Source: Pseudomonas fluorescens
GTDB lineage: Bacteria; Pseudomonadota; Gammaproteobacteria; Pseudomonadales; Pseudomonadaceae
Length of the DNA stretch: 64,000 nucleotides
Direction: 5' to 3'
Assembly: GCF_900636825.1 (NCBI RefSeq)
Contig: NZ_LR134318.1
Coordinates: 5,627,501-5,691,500, forward strand
Part shown: piece by piece, positions 52,694 through 61,030 of the stretch
How positions within the stretch are numbered: position 1 is the stretch's first letter
Layout of the letters: every line of letters starts with the position of its first letter
The notes under the pieces: generated by a model
Told to the model about the DNA's origin: nothing
Database searches by the model: none
The model's input: only the letters and a program-made list of their open reading frames with translations
Position numbers and translations under genes: made by a program

Positions 52694-52780
52694 TGTAGGA
52701 GCTGCCGAAGGCTGCGATCTTTTGATTTTGATCTTGAAAAAACAAGATCAAAAGATCGCAGCCTGCGGCAGCTCCTACAT
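52694..52780. repeat. REPIN (GTAGGAGCTGCCGAAGGCTGCGATC family)
   Basis: Inverted arms TGTAGGAGCTGCCGAAGGCT and AGCCTGCGGCAGCTCCTACA, with long matched GATCTTTTGAT tails, lie between the two SdiA-regulated-domain paralogues. Confidence 0.92.
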
Positions 52781-52800
52781 GGGGGAATTGGTGTCCGCGT

Positions 52801-53724
52801 TTATTGCTGTTTTTCGAAGCGATAGAACAGGTTCGGTTCGCTGACCATGTACAGCGTGCCCGCCTCGTCCATGGTCATGCCTTCGGCACGCGGAATGGTG
52901 TTTTTCAGACCGTTGAAACCGCCGAGCAAGGTCATGAAGCTGACCTGTTCGCCTTTTTCGTCCAGTTCCAGCAACAAGTGCGAGTCGGCGGACAGCACCA
53001 GCAGATGGCCGGTGCGCGGATCCACCGCCAGCGCTGACAGGTTACGAATGTCCAGTTCGTCGCTGAGCAGTTTCTGCTTGTCGCCCTTCAGGCTCTGGCT
53101 GCCGTCGCTTTTCCAGGTGAACAGTGCGGGCGGCCGCTCTTCCCCCAGCAGCAGTTGCTGATTGCGCGGGTCCCAGGTGATGGCTTCGAATGCTTTGTTC
53201 TGATCCTTGGACGGTCCGAGGTCGTATTTCGGAAAATCGGCAATATTCAGTTCACGGGTGTCGGCGGCGACCTTGACGATCGAGAGAAGGTGTTCGCGCT
53301 CGTCGACGATCGCCAGCAGGCCGTTTTCCATGACCGTCAGGCCCTCGGGGTTGCTCCAGCCCACCAGCGGCATCTTGCGCAGCACCTCCCCTTGCAAGGT
53401 CAACTCGACCAGAAACGGATTTTTGCCCATCACCGAAAACAGCGTTTTAGTCTGCGGGTTGTAGGCCAGATCCGAAGCCTCGTCCTTTTCCATGCCCGGC
53501 AGCGGCTTCGCGTCGATTACCGCGCGGTAATCCGGCAGCCAGACGCTTTCCTTCTGCTCGGCCGGGCTCTCGAATCGCTCCAGAACCCAGAGCACGCCAC
53601 GGTCATCCCAATGCATGGCGAACGCCAGGCCATAGGCAGCGGCAACCGCCAGCAGCAGCCAGGCGTACCAACGCAGAGCGAAACGTGAACGGCGGGTGGG
53701 TTTGAGCTGAGTTTGAGAGGACAT
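52801..53724 (-). CDS. SdiA-regulated-domain exported protein, paralogue 2
   Basis: This 307-residue protein is organised like its downstream neighbour: a membrane anchor at about residues 22-40, then a propeller-like domain ending EGMTMDEAGTLYMVSEPNLFYRF. The two share the same C-terminal phrase and blade order, so they are an old tandem duplication. I start it at the ATG at 53724 rather than a TTG three bases earlier. Function unknown. Confidence 0.82.
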   Translation of the reverse strand: MSSQTQLKPTRRSRFALRWYAWLLLAVAAAYGLAFAMHWDDRGVLWVLERFESPAEQKESVWLPDYRAVIDAKPLPGMEKDEASDLAYNPQTKTLFSVMGKNPFLVELTLQGEVLRKMPLVGWSNPEGLTVMENGLLAIVDEREHLLSIVKVAADTRELNIADFPKYDLGPSKDQNKAFEAITWDPRNQQLLLGEERPPALFTWKSDGSQSLKGDKQKLLSDELDIRNLSALAVDPRTGHLLVLSADSHLLLELDEKGEQVSFMTLLGGFNGLKNTIPRAEGMTMDEAGTLYMVSEPNLFYRFEKQQ

Positions 53725-53857
53725 CAAAGGACGCGTTCCGAAAATTCAGGCTATGGGTAATAGCACAAAGGGGCCGGCTCAGACGCCAGATTTGCGGAAA
53801 TTATCCAGACAGGATGTGAAAAAAACGGTAAATGGCGGGATTGTCCTGCGCGACAGG

Positions 53858-53934
53858 CAAGATCAAAAGATCGCAGCCTGCGGCAGCTCCTACAGGGATC
53901 GGTATCGGAGCTGCCGCAGGCTGCGATCTTTTGC
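53858..53934. repeat. REPIN (GGAGCTGCCGCAGGCTGCGATC family)
   Basis: Inverted arms AAGATCAAAAGATCGCAGCC and GGAGCTGCCGCAGGCTGCGA end three bases before the stop codon of the FAH-family gene. The second arm has lost its leading GTA. Confidence 0.88.
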
Positions 53935-53936
53935 GG

Positions 53937-54602
53937 TTAGCGCACGCTGCTGGTGAAGCTGCTTGCGCCCGGCAGTTCGAGGACGATGTCATCGCCGACG
54001 TTCAGCGGGCCGACGCCAACCGGCGTGCCGGTGAGGATCACGTCACCGGCCTGCAGCGAGAAGCACCCGGCCATGTGCTGGATCATCGGCACGATCGGAT
54101 TGAGCATGGCGCTGCTGTTGCCGTCCTGGCGGACTTCGCCGTTGATGGTCAGGCGAATGCCGATGTCGGTCAGGTCAGCGAAGGTGCTGCCGACCACGAA
54201 CGGCGCGATCACCGCTGCGCCGTCGAACGACTTGGCGATTTCCCACGGCAGGCCCTTGGCTTTCAGTTCGGCCTGCTTGTCGCGCAAGGTCAGGTCCAGC
54301 GCCGGGGCGAAGCCGGAGATCGCATCCAGCACTTCTTCGCGGCTTGGTTTGGTCGACAGCGGCTTGCCGATCAACACGGCGATTTCCGCTTCGTAATGCA
54401 CCGAACCGCGCTCGGTCGGAATGCTGAACCCGCCTTCCAGCGGCACCACGCAACTGCCCGGCTTGATGAACAGCAGCGGCTCGGTAGGCACCGGGTTGTC
54501 CAGTTCCTTGGCGTGTTCGGCGTAATTGCGGCCAATGCACACGACTTTCCCGATCGGGAAGTGGATGCGCGTGCCGTCGACGTACTGGTGCTGATAGCTC
54601 AT
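53937..54602 (-). CDS. Fumarylacetoacetate-hydrolase-family protein
   Basis: This 221-residue FAH-fold protein shows KVVCIGRNYAEHAKELDNP (about residues 19-37), the metal-binding Glu residues of HYEAEIAVLIG, and the DLTLRDKQ and GTPVGVG motifs. Members include acylpyruvases, oxaloacetate decarboxylases and tautomerases; the short single-domain form is nearest the acylpyruvase/YcgM type. It lies 41 bases downstream of the D-2-hydroxyacid dehydrogenase gene and probably shares its transcript. Confidence 0.85.
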   Translation of the reverse strand: MSYQHQYVDGTRIHFPIGKVVCIGRNYAEHAKELDNPVPTEPLLFIKPGSCVVPLEGGFSIPTERGSVHYEAEIAVLIGKPLSTKPSREEVLDAISGFAPALDLTLRDKQAELKAKGLPWEIAKSFDGAAVIAPFVVGSTFADLTDIGIRLTINGEVRQDGNSSAMLNPIVPMIQHMAGCFSLQAGDVILTGTPVGVGPLNVGDDIVLELPGASSFTSSVR

Positions 54603-54643
54603 TTACCGACTCCTGCCTTTATTGATTCAACAGAGATTACCGA

Positions 54644-56038
54644 TCAAACCGCGAAAATCTTGCCCGGGTTCATGATGCCGTTCGGGTCGAACACCGCTTT
54701 CACCGCTTTCATGTATTCGATTTCGACCGGCGAACGGCTGTAGGTCAAGTAATCGCGCTTGGTCATGCCCACGCCGTGCTCGGCCGAGATCGAGCCGTTG
54801 TATTTCTCGACGGTTTCAAATACCCACTTGTTCACGGTGGCGCACTTGGCGAAGAACTCGTCCTTGCTCAGGTCATCCGGCTTGAGGATGTTCAAGTGCA
54901 GATTGCCGTCGCCGATGTGGCCGAACCAGACGATTTCGAAATCCGGGTAGTGTTCACCGACGATCGCATCGATTTCTTGCAGAAACGCCGGGACTTTCGA
55001 GACGGTGACCGAGATGTCGTTCTTGTAAGGCGTCCAGTGCGAGATGGTTTCGGAGATGTACTCGCGCAACTTCCACAGATTGTGCAACTGGGTGTCGCTC
55101 TGGCTCATCACGCCGTCCAGCACCCAGCCCTGTTCGACGCAATGCTCAAAGGTTTCCAGAGCGCTGTTGGCCACTTCTTCAGTGGTCGCTTCGAACTCCA
55201 GCAACGCATAAAACGGGCAATCGGTTTCGAACGGTGCCGGAACATCGCCACGGCCCATGACTTTAGCCAAGGCTTTATCGGAGAAGAATTCGAAGGCGGT
55301 CAGGTCGAGTTTGCCCTGGAAGGCGTGCAGCACCGGCATGATCGAATCGAAATCGGCGGTACCGAGAACCATCGCTGTGAGGTTTTTCGGCGCGCGATCC
55401 AGACGCATGGTCGCTTCGACGACGAACCCGAGGGTGCCCTCGGCGCCGATGAACAACTGGCGCAGGTCGTAACCGGTGGCGTTTTTGATCAGGTCTTTGT
55501 TCAGCTCCAGCACATCGCCCTTGCCGGTGACGACTTTCATGCCGGCCACCCAGTTGCGCGTCATGCCGTAACGAATCACCTTGATCCCGCCGGCGTTGGT
55601 GCCGATGTTGCCGCCAATCTGGCTGGAACCCGCCGAGGCGAAATCGACCGGGTAGTACAAGCCGTTCTCTTCGGCGACGTTCTGCAGCTGCTCGGTGACC
55701 ACACCTGGCTGGCACACGGCAGTGCGGTCGGTGAGATTCACGTCGAGAATCTGGTTCATGTAATCGAACGAGACCACCACTTCACCGTTAGCGGCTACCG
55801 CTGCGGCGGACAGCCCGGTGCGCCCGCCGGACGGCACCAGCGCAACCTTGTGCGCATTGGCCCAACGGACAACCGCTTGCACTTGCTCGATGGTCTTGGG
55901 GAAAACGATGGCGCTGGGCGCCGGGGCGAAGTGCTTGGTCCAATCCTTGCCGTAAGCATTCAGGGAGTCGGCATCGGTAAGGACTTTGCCAGGCTCAACC
56001 AGGGTCTTCAGTTCATCAATCAGCGCAGGATTGGTCAT
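54644..56038 (-). CDS. FAD-binding D-2-hydroxyglutarate dehydrogenase-type enzyme
   Basis: This 464-residue flavoprotein of the GlcD/D2HGDH family has an N-terminal PCMH-type FAD domain (VPSGGRTGLSAAAV near residue 69; IGGNIGTNAGGIKVIRYG near residue 143) and a C-terminal lid with the metal-binding HIGDGNLHLN and EHGVGMTKRDYL. The homologue beside serA in P. stutzeri and P. aeruginosa (PA0317) oxidises the D-2-hydroxyglutarate made by SerA, driving serine synthesis. The divergent serA here implies the same coupling. Confidence 0.88.
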   Translation of the reverse strand: MTNPALIDELKTLVEPGKVLTDADSLNAYGKDWTKHFAPAPSAIVFPKTIEQVQAVVRWANAHKVALVPSGGRTGLSAAAVAANGEVVVSFDYMNQILDVNLTDRTAVCQPGVVTEQLQNVAEENGLYYPVDFASAGSSQIGGNIGTNAGGIKVIRYGMTRNWVAGMKVVTGKGDVLELNKDLIKNATGYDLRQLFIGAEGTLGFVVEATMRLDRAPKNLTAMVLGTADFDSIMPVLHAFQGKLDLTAFEFFSDKALAKVMGRGDVPAPFETDCPFYALLEFEATTEEVANSALETFEHCVEQGWVLDGVMSQSDTQLHNLWKLREYISETISHWTPYKNDISVTVSKVPAFLQEIDAIVGEHYPDFEIVWFGHIGDGNLHLNILKPDDLSKDEFFAKCATVNKWVFETVEKYNGSISAEHGVGMTKRDYLTYSRSPVEIEYMKAVKAVFDPNGIMNPGKIFAV

Positions 56039-56104
56039 CGACGGAACTCTCGAACAATTCATGGTCATCCTGAGAACGCTTCACGTCGCAGGAATGAGTG
56101 TTTA

Positions 56105-56136
56105 GCGGGGTGGCTATGCTAGCATACCGACCCCGC
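56105..56136. promoter_or_regulatory. 32-bp loopless palindrome between divergent dehydrogenase and serA genes
   Basis: The half-sites GCGGGGTGGCTATGCT and AGCATACCGACCCCGC are inverted copies matching at 14 of 16 positions with no spacer. Lack of a loop argues against a terminator and for a dimeric regulator's operator. It lies 66 bases before the dehydrogenase start and 108 before serA. Each half reads TATGCT toward its gene, so -10 elements may overlap it. Confidence 0.6.
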
Positions 56137-56244
56137 AGGACAGTGCCCAAGGCCAGATCCGCGGTGACGGCTTTCCTGCCGTTTGGGTCAGCTCCAGGCT
56201 GCGCCCCTCCCTGCCATTTTTCTCCGGGATACAGGTTTACGCAG

Positions 56245-57474
56245 ATGAGCAAGACTTCTCTCGATAAGAGCAAGATCAAGTTCCTTCTTCTCGAAGGCGT
56301 CCACCAATCGGCTGTCGACGTCCTCAAGGCGGCGGGCTACACCAGCATCGAATACCTGACTGGTTCCTTGCCGGAAGCCCAGCTGAAGGAAAAGATCGCT
56401 GACGCTCACTTCATCGGCATTCGCTCGCGCACGCAACTGACCGAAGAGATCTTCGATCACGCGAAGAAGCTGGTCGCGGTCGGCTGTTTCTGCATCGGCA
56501 CCAACCAGGTTGACCTGAGTGCTGCCCGTGAGCGCGGTATCGCCGTGTTCAACGCGCCGTACTCCAACACCCGCTCCGTGGCGGAGCTGGTGCTGGCCGA
56601 AGCGATCCTGCTGCTGCGCGGCATCCCTGAGAAAAACGCCTCCTGCCATCGTGGCGGCTGGATCAAATCCGCAGCCAACTCGTTCGAGATCCGTGGCAAG
56701 AAGCTGGGCATCGTCGGCTACGGCTCGATCGGCACGCAGCTGTCGGTTCTGGCTGAGGGCCTGGGCATGCAGGTGTTCTTCTATGACACCGTGACCAAAC
56801 TGCCGCTGGGCAACGCCACGCAGGTCAACAACCTGCACGAGCTGCTGGGCATGTCCGACATCGTCACCCTGCACGTTCCGGAAACCGCAGCGACGCAGTG
56901 GATGATCGGCGAGAAGGAAATCCGCGCCATCAAGAAGGGCGGCATCCTGATCAACGCGGCACGCGGCACCGTGGTAGAGCTGGATCACCTGGCGGCAGCG
57001 ATCAAGGACAAGCACCTGATCGGCGCGGCCATCGACGTATTCCCGGTCGAGCCGCGTTCCAATGACGAAGAGTTCGAAAGCCCGCTGCGTGGCCTCGACA
57101 ACGTGATCCTGACCCCGCACATCGGCGGCTCGACCGCAGAAGCGCAAGCCAATATCGGTCTGGAAGTAGCAGAGAAACTGGTCAAGTACAGCGACAACGG
57201 TACATCGGTTTCGTCGGTGAACTTCCCGGAAGTAGCCCTGCCGGCTCACCCTGGCAAGCACCGCCTGCTGCACATCCACGAGAACATTCCGGGTGTGATG
57301 AGCGAGATCAACAAGGTCTTCGCCGAGAACGGCATCAACATCTCCGGTCAGTTCCTGCAGACCAACGAGAAGGTTGGCTACGTGGTGATCGACGTCGACG
57401 CCGAATACTCGGAACTGGCGCAAGAGAAGCTGCAACACGTCAACGGCACAATCCGTAGTCGCGTACTGTTCTAA
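56245..57474 (+). CDS. serA: D-3-phosphoglycerate dehydrogenase
   Basis: SerA oxidises 3-phosphoglycerate in the first step of serine synthesis and can reduce 2-oxoglutarate to D-2-hydroxyglutarate. The 409-residue protein has the NAD-binding motif GIVGYGSIGTQLS (about residue 154), the catalytic Arg/Glu/His set (NAARGTVVEL; LTPHIGGSTAEAQ), and a C-terminal ACT domain from about residue 335 for serine feedback. I chose the start at 56245 because it opens Met-Ser-Lys-Thr-Ser-Leu; the earlier frame runs through the palindrome. Confidence 0.97.
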   Translation: MSKTSLDKSKIKFLLLEGVHQSAVDVLKAAGYTSIEYLTGSLPEAQLKEKIADAHFIGIRSRTQLTEEIFDHAKKLVAVGCFCIGTNQVDLSAARERGIAVFNAPYSNTRSVAELVLAEAILLLRGIPEKNASCHRGGWIKSAANSFEIRGKKLGIVGYGSIGTQLSVLAEGLGMQVFFYDTVTKLPLGNATQVNNLHELLGMSDIVTLHVPETAATQWMIGEKEIRAIKKGGILINAARGTVVELDHLAAAIKDKHLIGAAIDVFPVEPRSNDEEFESPLRGLDNVILTPHIGGSTAEAQANIGLEVAEKLVKYSDNGTSVSSVNFPEVALPAHPGKHRLLHIHENIPGVMSEINKVFAENGINISGQFLQTNEKVGYVVIDVDAEYSELAQEKLQHVNGTIRSRVLF

Positions 57475-57476
57475 CA

Positions 57477-57567
57477 GCAGCTGCTAGCTACAAGCTACAA
57501 GCTACAAGCGGCAAGTGAAAAGCGCGTTTGCCTTTACTTGCCGCTTGCAGCTGGCAACTTGAAGCTG
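57477..57567. repeat. Inverted repeat of the CAGCTGCTAGCTACAAGC type
   Basis: Tandem AGCTACAA units and a matching ACTTGCCGCTTGCAGCT form an imperfect hairpin just after the serA stop. It resembles the element between tcyP and folA. Confidence 0.75.
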
Positions 57568-57575
57568 AATAAAAG

Positions 57576-57605
57576 AAGGGAGCCCCGAAAGGCTCCCTTT
57601 TTTTA
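57576..57605. terminator. Bidirectional rho-independent terminator between serA and the DUF4399 gene
   Basis: The stem AAGGGAGCC and GGCTCCCTT has a six-base loop and is followed by a long T-run on the serA side. The minus-strand copy ends TTCTTTTATT, so it can also terminate the convergent DUF4399 gene, whose stop codon it touches. Confidence 0.88.
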
Positions 57606-58028
57606 TTTCACGTTGACGGTGATTTTTTCCGAAACGATCGATGGGTCGAACGGCATGTGGCCGCTGTCGCCGAGGATCAGTTGCAAGGTGTGCTTGCCAG
57701 GGGCGAGTTTGATCGTGGCTTCGGTCTGCGCCTTGCCGAAATGCATGTGGTGGGCATCCGTCGGAATCGGCGCGCCTTCGGCCGGCAGGTCGTCGACGTC
57801 GATCAGCAGATGGTGGTGGCCGGTGTTCTTGGTGACGTCCCCGGCAGGTGCCAACGCGATGTTCTTGACGCCGAATTTGACCTTGAATTCCTGGGAAACC
57901 GTAGCCCCGTCCTCAGGAGAAACGATGAACACTTCAGCATCCTTCGGCGCCGGTGTCGCCGCACTGGCCAGTACCGAAACACCCATCAGCACACCGGCCA
58001 ATGCTGCACGTGACATAAAGCTTTTCAT
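57603..58028 (-). CDS. DUF4399 exported protein
   Basis: This 141-residue protein has a signal peptide (residues 1-23, ending Val-Leu-Ala-Ser-Ala-Ala) and a single beta-sandwich-like DUF4399 domain. Conserved His-rich segments are present (NTGHHHLLIDVDDLP and DAHHMHFGKAQTE). The clustered His residues hint at metal binding, but no activity is established. An AAGAAAA leader precedes the start. Confidence 0.85.
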   Translation of the reverse strand: MKSFMSRAALAGVLMGVSVLASAATPAPKDAEVFIVSPEDGATVSQEFKVKFGVKNIALAPAGDVTKNTGHHHLLIDVDDLPAEGAPIPTDAHHMHFGKAQTEATIKLAPGKHTLQLILGDSGHMPFDPSIVSEKITVNVK

Positions 58029-58163
58029 TTTCTTCTCCAGTTTTTCCGTAAAATCCGCACGGTCATGACAACTTCATGACCATTCGTTGTCGAAGGCACT
58101 CGACAACCATAGCAAAGCGAGCCTGACTCAGAGCATCGCGTTAATGATTTCAAAGGAGTGACC

Positions 58164-58733
58164 ATGCGCTTTCTGCCTGGCCTGATCTGCCTGCTACCCC
58201 TTTTGAGCCCTTTGGCTCACGCCGAACTGATTGATGACGTCAACGACCGTGGCGAACTGCGCATAGCCCTTGAGGCTAATACACCGCCCTTCAATTACAA
58301 GGATGGCGACACACTCACGGGGTTCGAGGTCGAGCTTGGGCAGCTCCTGGCGAACGAACTGGATGTTCGCGCCGACTTCATCGTCACCGACGAGGCCGAC
58401 TTGCTCCAGGGCGTCGAAAGCGGCAAATACGATGTCGCGCTCAATCACATAGCACAGACCGCTGATCTACAGGATCGTTTCGACTTCAGCGCGCCATACG
58501 GCAAGGTCGATTCGCAGTTGCTGGCGAAGAAGGATGAGCAGCCACGGCCGATGGTGCTGGTGCAGACGCTGACCAACGCTAAACCGACAGCAAGTGCACC
58601 GGTGGAATTGGCCATACCGTTTCAGAAGGGCAACCCGGCGTTTCAGGCCAGCCTGGAGAGCGCGATGCAGCGGATCAAGGCGGACGGGCGGTTGGCGGCG
58701 TTGTCGAAGAAGTGGCTCACCGAAGCCAACTGA
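58164..58733 (+). CDS. Short family 3 periplasmic solute-binding-like protein
   Basis: This 189-residue protein has a signal peptide (about 1-20, ending Ala-His-Ala) and the N-terminal lobe of an amino-acid-type binding protein (RGELRIALEANTPPFNYKDGDTLTGFEVELG...). The usual second lobe is strongly shortened: after SAPYGKVDSQLLAKKDE it jumps to a Pro/Ala linker and the C-terminal helix (MQRIKADGRLAALSKKWL). Normal members have 230-270 residues. It has no transporter partners, so it may be a sensor or a decayed protein. I prefer the ATG at 58164, five bases after AAGGAG, over a GTG at 58158. Confidence 0.75.
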   Translation: MRFLPGLICLLPLLSPLAHAELIDDVNDRGELRIALEANTPPFNYKDGDTLTGFEVELGQLLANELDVRADFIVTDEADLLQGVESGKYDVALNHIAQTADLQDRFDFSAPYGKVDSQLLAKKDEQPRPMVLVQTLTNAKPTASAPVELAIPFQKGNPAFQASLESAMQRIKADGRLAALSKKWLTEAN

Positions 58734-58738
58734 AGTCG

Positions 58739-59049
58739 GTAGGAGCTGCGGCACGCTGCGATCTTTTGACGTTGATTTACAAGATCAAAAGATCGCAGCC
58801 TCGTTTCATTCGTCAGCTCCTACAGCAAGAGTCGACCGATACCGCGCCCTGTAGGAGCTGCGGCACGCTGCGATCTTTTGACGTCGATTTACTGGATCAA
58901 AAGATCGCAGCCTCGTTTCACTCGTCAGCTCCTACAGCCTGAGTTGACCGACACCGCGCCCTGCAGGAGCTGCGGCACGCTGCGATCTTTTGACGTTGAT
59001 TTACAAGATCAAAAGATCGCAGCCTCGTTTCACTCGTCAGCTCCTACAG
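58739..59049. repeat. Three tandem REPINs with a 112-bp period
   Basis: Three near-identical units start at about 58739, 58851 and 58963. Each has GTAGGAGCTGCGGCACGCTG, a GATCTTTTGA...CAAAAGATC core, and CGTCAGCTCCTAC, plus a spacer like GACCGATACCGCGCCCT. The array fills the 330-base gap between the solute-binding-like gene and the DUF523 gene. The sequence variant (CGGCACGCTG) occurs nowhere else in the window. Confidence 0.92.
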
Positions 59050-59063
59050 GGGATTTGTGGGGG

Positions 59064-59552
59064 CTATGGGTTGAGTTGGGCCAGGGCTTTCGCGGCTTGT
59101 GGGAGTTCGAGTTCGCTGAAGACTTGCACGCCATGGCGCTTGAGCAGCGCGGCCGTTACGCCTTCGCCTGGGACTTTGACGCCACTGAACGTCCCGTCAT
59201 AGGTCAGCAGGTTTCCACAGGATGGGCTGTTGGCTTTCAGCACTGCCACGCGAATCCCATGCTGTTGCACCAACGCCAACGCCTGCCGCGCACCATCCAG
59301 AAACTGCGCGCTGACATCCTCGCCCTCGGTGGTAATCACCGCAGCGACACCATCCAGCACTTCACCACCCTGCCCGCCCGGGATTTCCGCCGCTGCCCGT
59401 GGTGTCGGCAAACCGCCCGCGACTTCGGGACACAGCGGCACCACCCGCCCTTGTGCGATCCATTGCTCAAGCAAATCAAACGGCCCGCTCGCCCCGCCGT
59501 CATAACGCACGCGATGGCCCAACAGGCAGCGGCTGACCAGAATCTTGTCCAT
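59064..59552 (-). CDS. DUF523 protein
   Basis: This 162-residue DUF523 protein has conserved cysteines in VSRCLLGHRVRYDGG (Cys8), PLCPEVAGGLPTPR (Cys41) and KANSPSCGN (Cys113). Three invariant Cys suggest an iron-sulfur or metal site. Function is unknown. I start it at 59552 because Met-Asp-Lys-Ile-Leu-Val opens the family domain. It lies two bases downstream of the 2OG oxygenase gene stop, so the two are cotranscribed. Confidence 0.85.
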   Translation of the reverse strand: MDKILVSRCLLGHRVRYDGGASGPFDLLEQWIAQGRVVPLCPEVAGGLPTPRAAAEIPGGQGGEVLDGVAAVITTEGEDVSAQFLDGARQALALVQQHGIRVAVLKANSPSCGNLLTYDGTFSGVKVPGEGVTAALLKRHGVQVFSELELPQAAKALAQLNP

Positions 59553-59554
59553 GC

Positions 59555-60178
59555 TCAGAACGGCTCGTTGCCACGGCGGCGAAACCAACCGGTCAGCGAC
59601 AAGCGTTCACGGTTCGCCGGCAATACTTCGTGCGGCACTTCACCCGAGAGAAACACCACCAGACAACCGCCAGTCGGTTGCACGTCATGCACGCGCTCAT
59701 CGTTGAGGTACATGCGCAACTGACCACCATCCTCCGGCAGCCAGGCATCGTTGAGATAGACCACCACCGAAACCATGCGCCGGTCGTCATCGCGAAAGCG
59801 GTCGACGTGCTTGCGATAGAACGCACCGGGCGGATACAGGGCGAAATGGCACTCGAAATCTTCCAGGCCGAGAAACAAGCCGCGGTTGAGCGCCTCGCGC
59901 AAGCTGTCCATCAGGCTCAGATAACGGTCGCTGGCCGCAGCCTGCCCGGGATCGATCCACTGGATATGGTCGCCTCGAATGCCCTCGCGAATCTCCGAGA
60001 ACGGCCCGCGCCCCACTGCCGCCGGCGCCAGTTCACCTTCGGCCTCGCGTTTGCGGCATTCGGCCGCCAGCTCGCGGGTCAAACCGGCGGGCAGGAAAAT
60101 GTTCTGCTGCGACCAGCCATGCTCGGCCAGGTCGTCGACAATGCGTAACAGCAGCGGGTGTTCAGAGGATATTTGCAT
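59555..60178 (-). CDS. PPHD-type 2-oxoglutarate/Fe(II) prolyl hydroxylase
   Basis: This 207-residue 2OG-Fe(II) dioxygenase has the metal triad His124, Asp126 (YRKHVDRF) and His183 (VPHEVLP), and a 2OG-binding Arg near residue 192. It resembles the Pseudomonas prolyl hydroxylase PPHD, which hydroxylates a proline of elongation factor Tu and is related to human HIF hydroxylases. The P. aeruginosa gene lies in this same region. I prefer the start at 60178; 60187 is also possible. Confidence 0.85.
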   Translation of the reverse strand: MQISSEHPLLLRIVDDLAEHGWSQQNIFLPAGLTRELAAECRKREAEGELAPAAVGRGPFSEIREGIRGDHIQWIDPGQAAASDRYLSLMDSLREALNRGLFLGLEDFECHFALYPPGAFYRKHVDRFRDDDRRMVSVVVYLNDAWLPEDGGQLRMYLNDERVHDVQPTGGCLVVFLSGEVPHEVLPANRERLSLTGWFRRRGNEPF

Positions 60179-60295
60179 GGCGCGCATAGTATGCCTGCGG
60201 CAAGAAATCCGACAGAGCCACGCGGCGGCTTGATACGAATTCTCGACAAGTCCCTGCACCGCAAGGACAATAGTCCGCTGCTGACAGGAGTCCCT

Positions 60296-61030
60296 ATGCG
60301 CCGTTTGCTTTTTTCACTGTTGATGTTCTGCGTATTGCCCGCCTGGGCGGACGGCCACGATCAGTTGTACAAGATCGCCGGTTGGCCAGAACAACGCGCG
60401 CATTTCAACGATGCCCTGAGTGCCGCCCAGCAGCGCTATCAGAACAGCCTGCCGCCCGCAGTGTTTCAAGCTCTGGTCAACAACAGCAACCAGCGCTTCG
60501 CCGCGCAGGCGATGGATCAGCGCGCCGAAGCGCAACTGCGCAAAACCCTCGCCGATCCGAAACCGGCTTTGACCTTCTTTCAGTCACCACTGGGCAAGAA
60601 AATTGTCGCCGCTGAATTACTCGCGACCCGCCGCGATCAACTGGCGAAAAACGCCAAGGGCCTGCCGAAAATGCCGGCCAGCGACAGCCGTTTGCTGATC
60701 ATCGGCCACCTCGCTCAGGCCTTGCCCGCGCGTGAAGCGGGCGCCGAGGTCAGCCTGGCGATTGCCGGGGTGGCGGCGGACAGTTTGAGTTCGATGATTC
60801 CGGGGCTGCTCGGCGGCGGTCAGGCACAGGGCATGTTGAATGGTCAGCGTCAGCGGCTGATGGATCAGATCGGCGCCGACCTGAACAACACCTTGCTCTA
60901 CGTCTATCGCGACCTGTCGGATGAAGAGCTGGAAGAGTTTGCGACGTTTGCCGAGTCGACCGAGGGCAAGGCTTATTATCAGGCAGCGCTGGCAGCGATT
61001 CGGGCGGGGCTTGCAGTCGGCCAACAGTAA
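60296..61030 (+). CDS. DUF2059 exported protein
   Basis: This 244-residue protein has a signal peptide (residues 1-18, ending Pro-Ala-Trp-Ala) and a largely helical body. The C-terminal part (about 180-240, with YRDLSDEELEEFATFAESTEGKAYY) fits the DUF2059 family. Function unknown. The start at 60296 follows CAGGAG with good spacing. It is divergent from the PPHD-like gene. Confidence 0.85.
   Translation: MRRLLFSLLMFCVLPAWADGHDQLYKIAGWPEQRAHFNDALSAAQQRYQNSLPPAVFQALVNNSNQRFAAQAMDQRAEAQLRKTLADPKPALTFFQSPLGKKIVAAELLATRRDQLAKNAKGLPKMPASDSRLLIIGHLAQALPAREAGAEVSLAIAGVAADSLSSMIPGLLGGGQAQGMLNGQRQRLMDQIGADLNNTLLYVYRDLSDEELEEFATFAESTEGKAYYQAALAAIRAGLAVGQQ

Noticed and set aside
56098..56244. N-terminal extension of SerA
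   Set aside because: It runs through the palindrome and leader; the Met-Ser-Lys-Thr-Ser start gives the normal SerA length.
58739..59049. Three regular repeats that could suggest a CRISPR array
   Set aside because: The units are about 112 bases with internal inverted symmetry and similar spacers; there are no short direct repeats with unique spacers and no cas genes.
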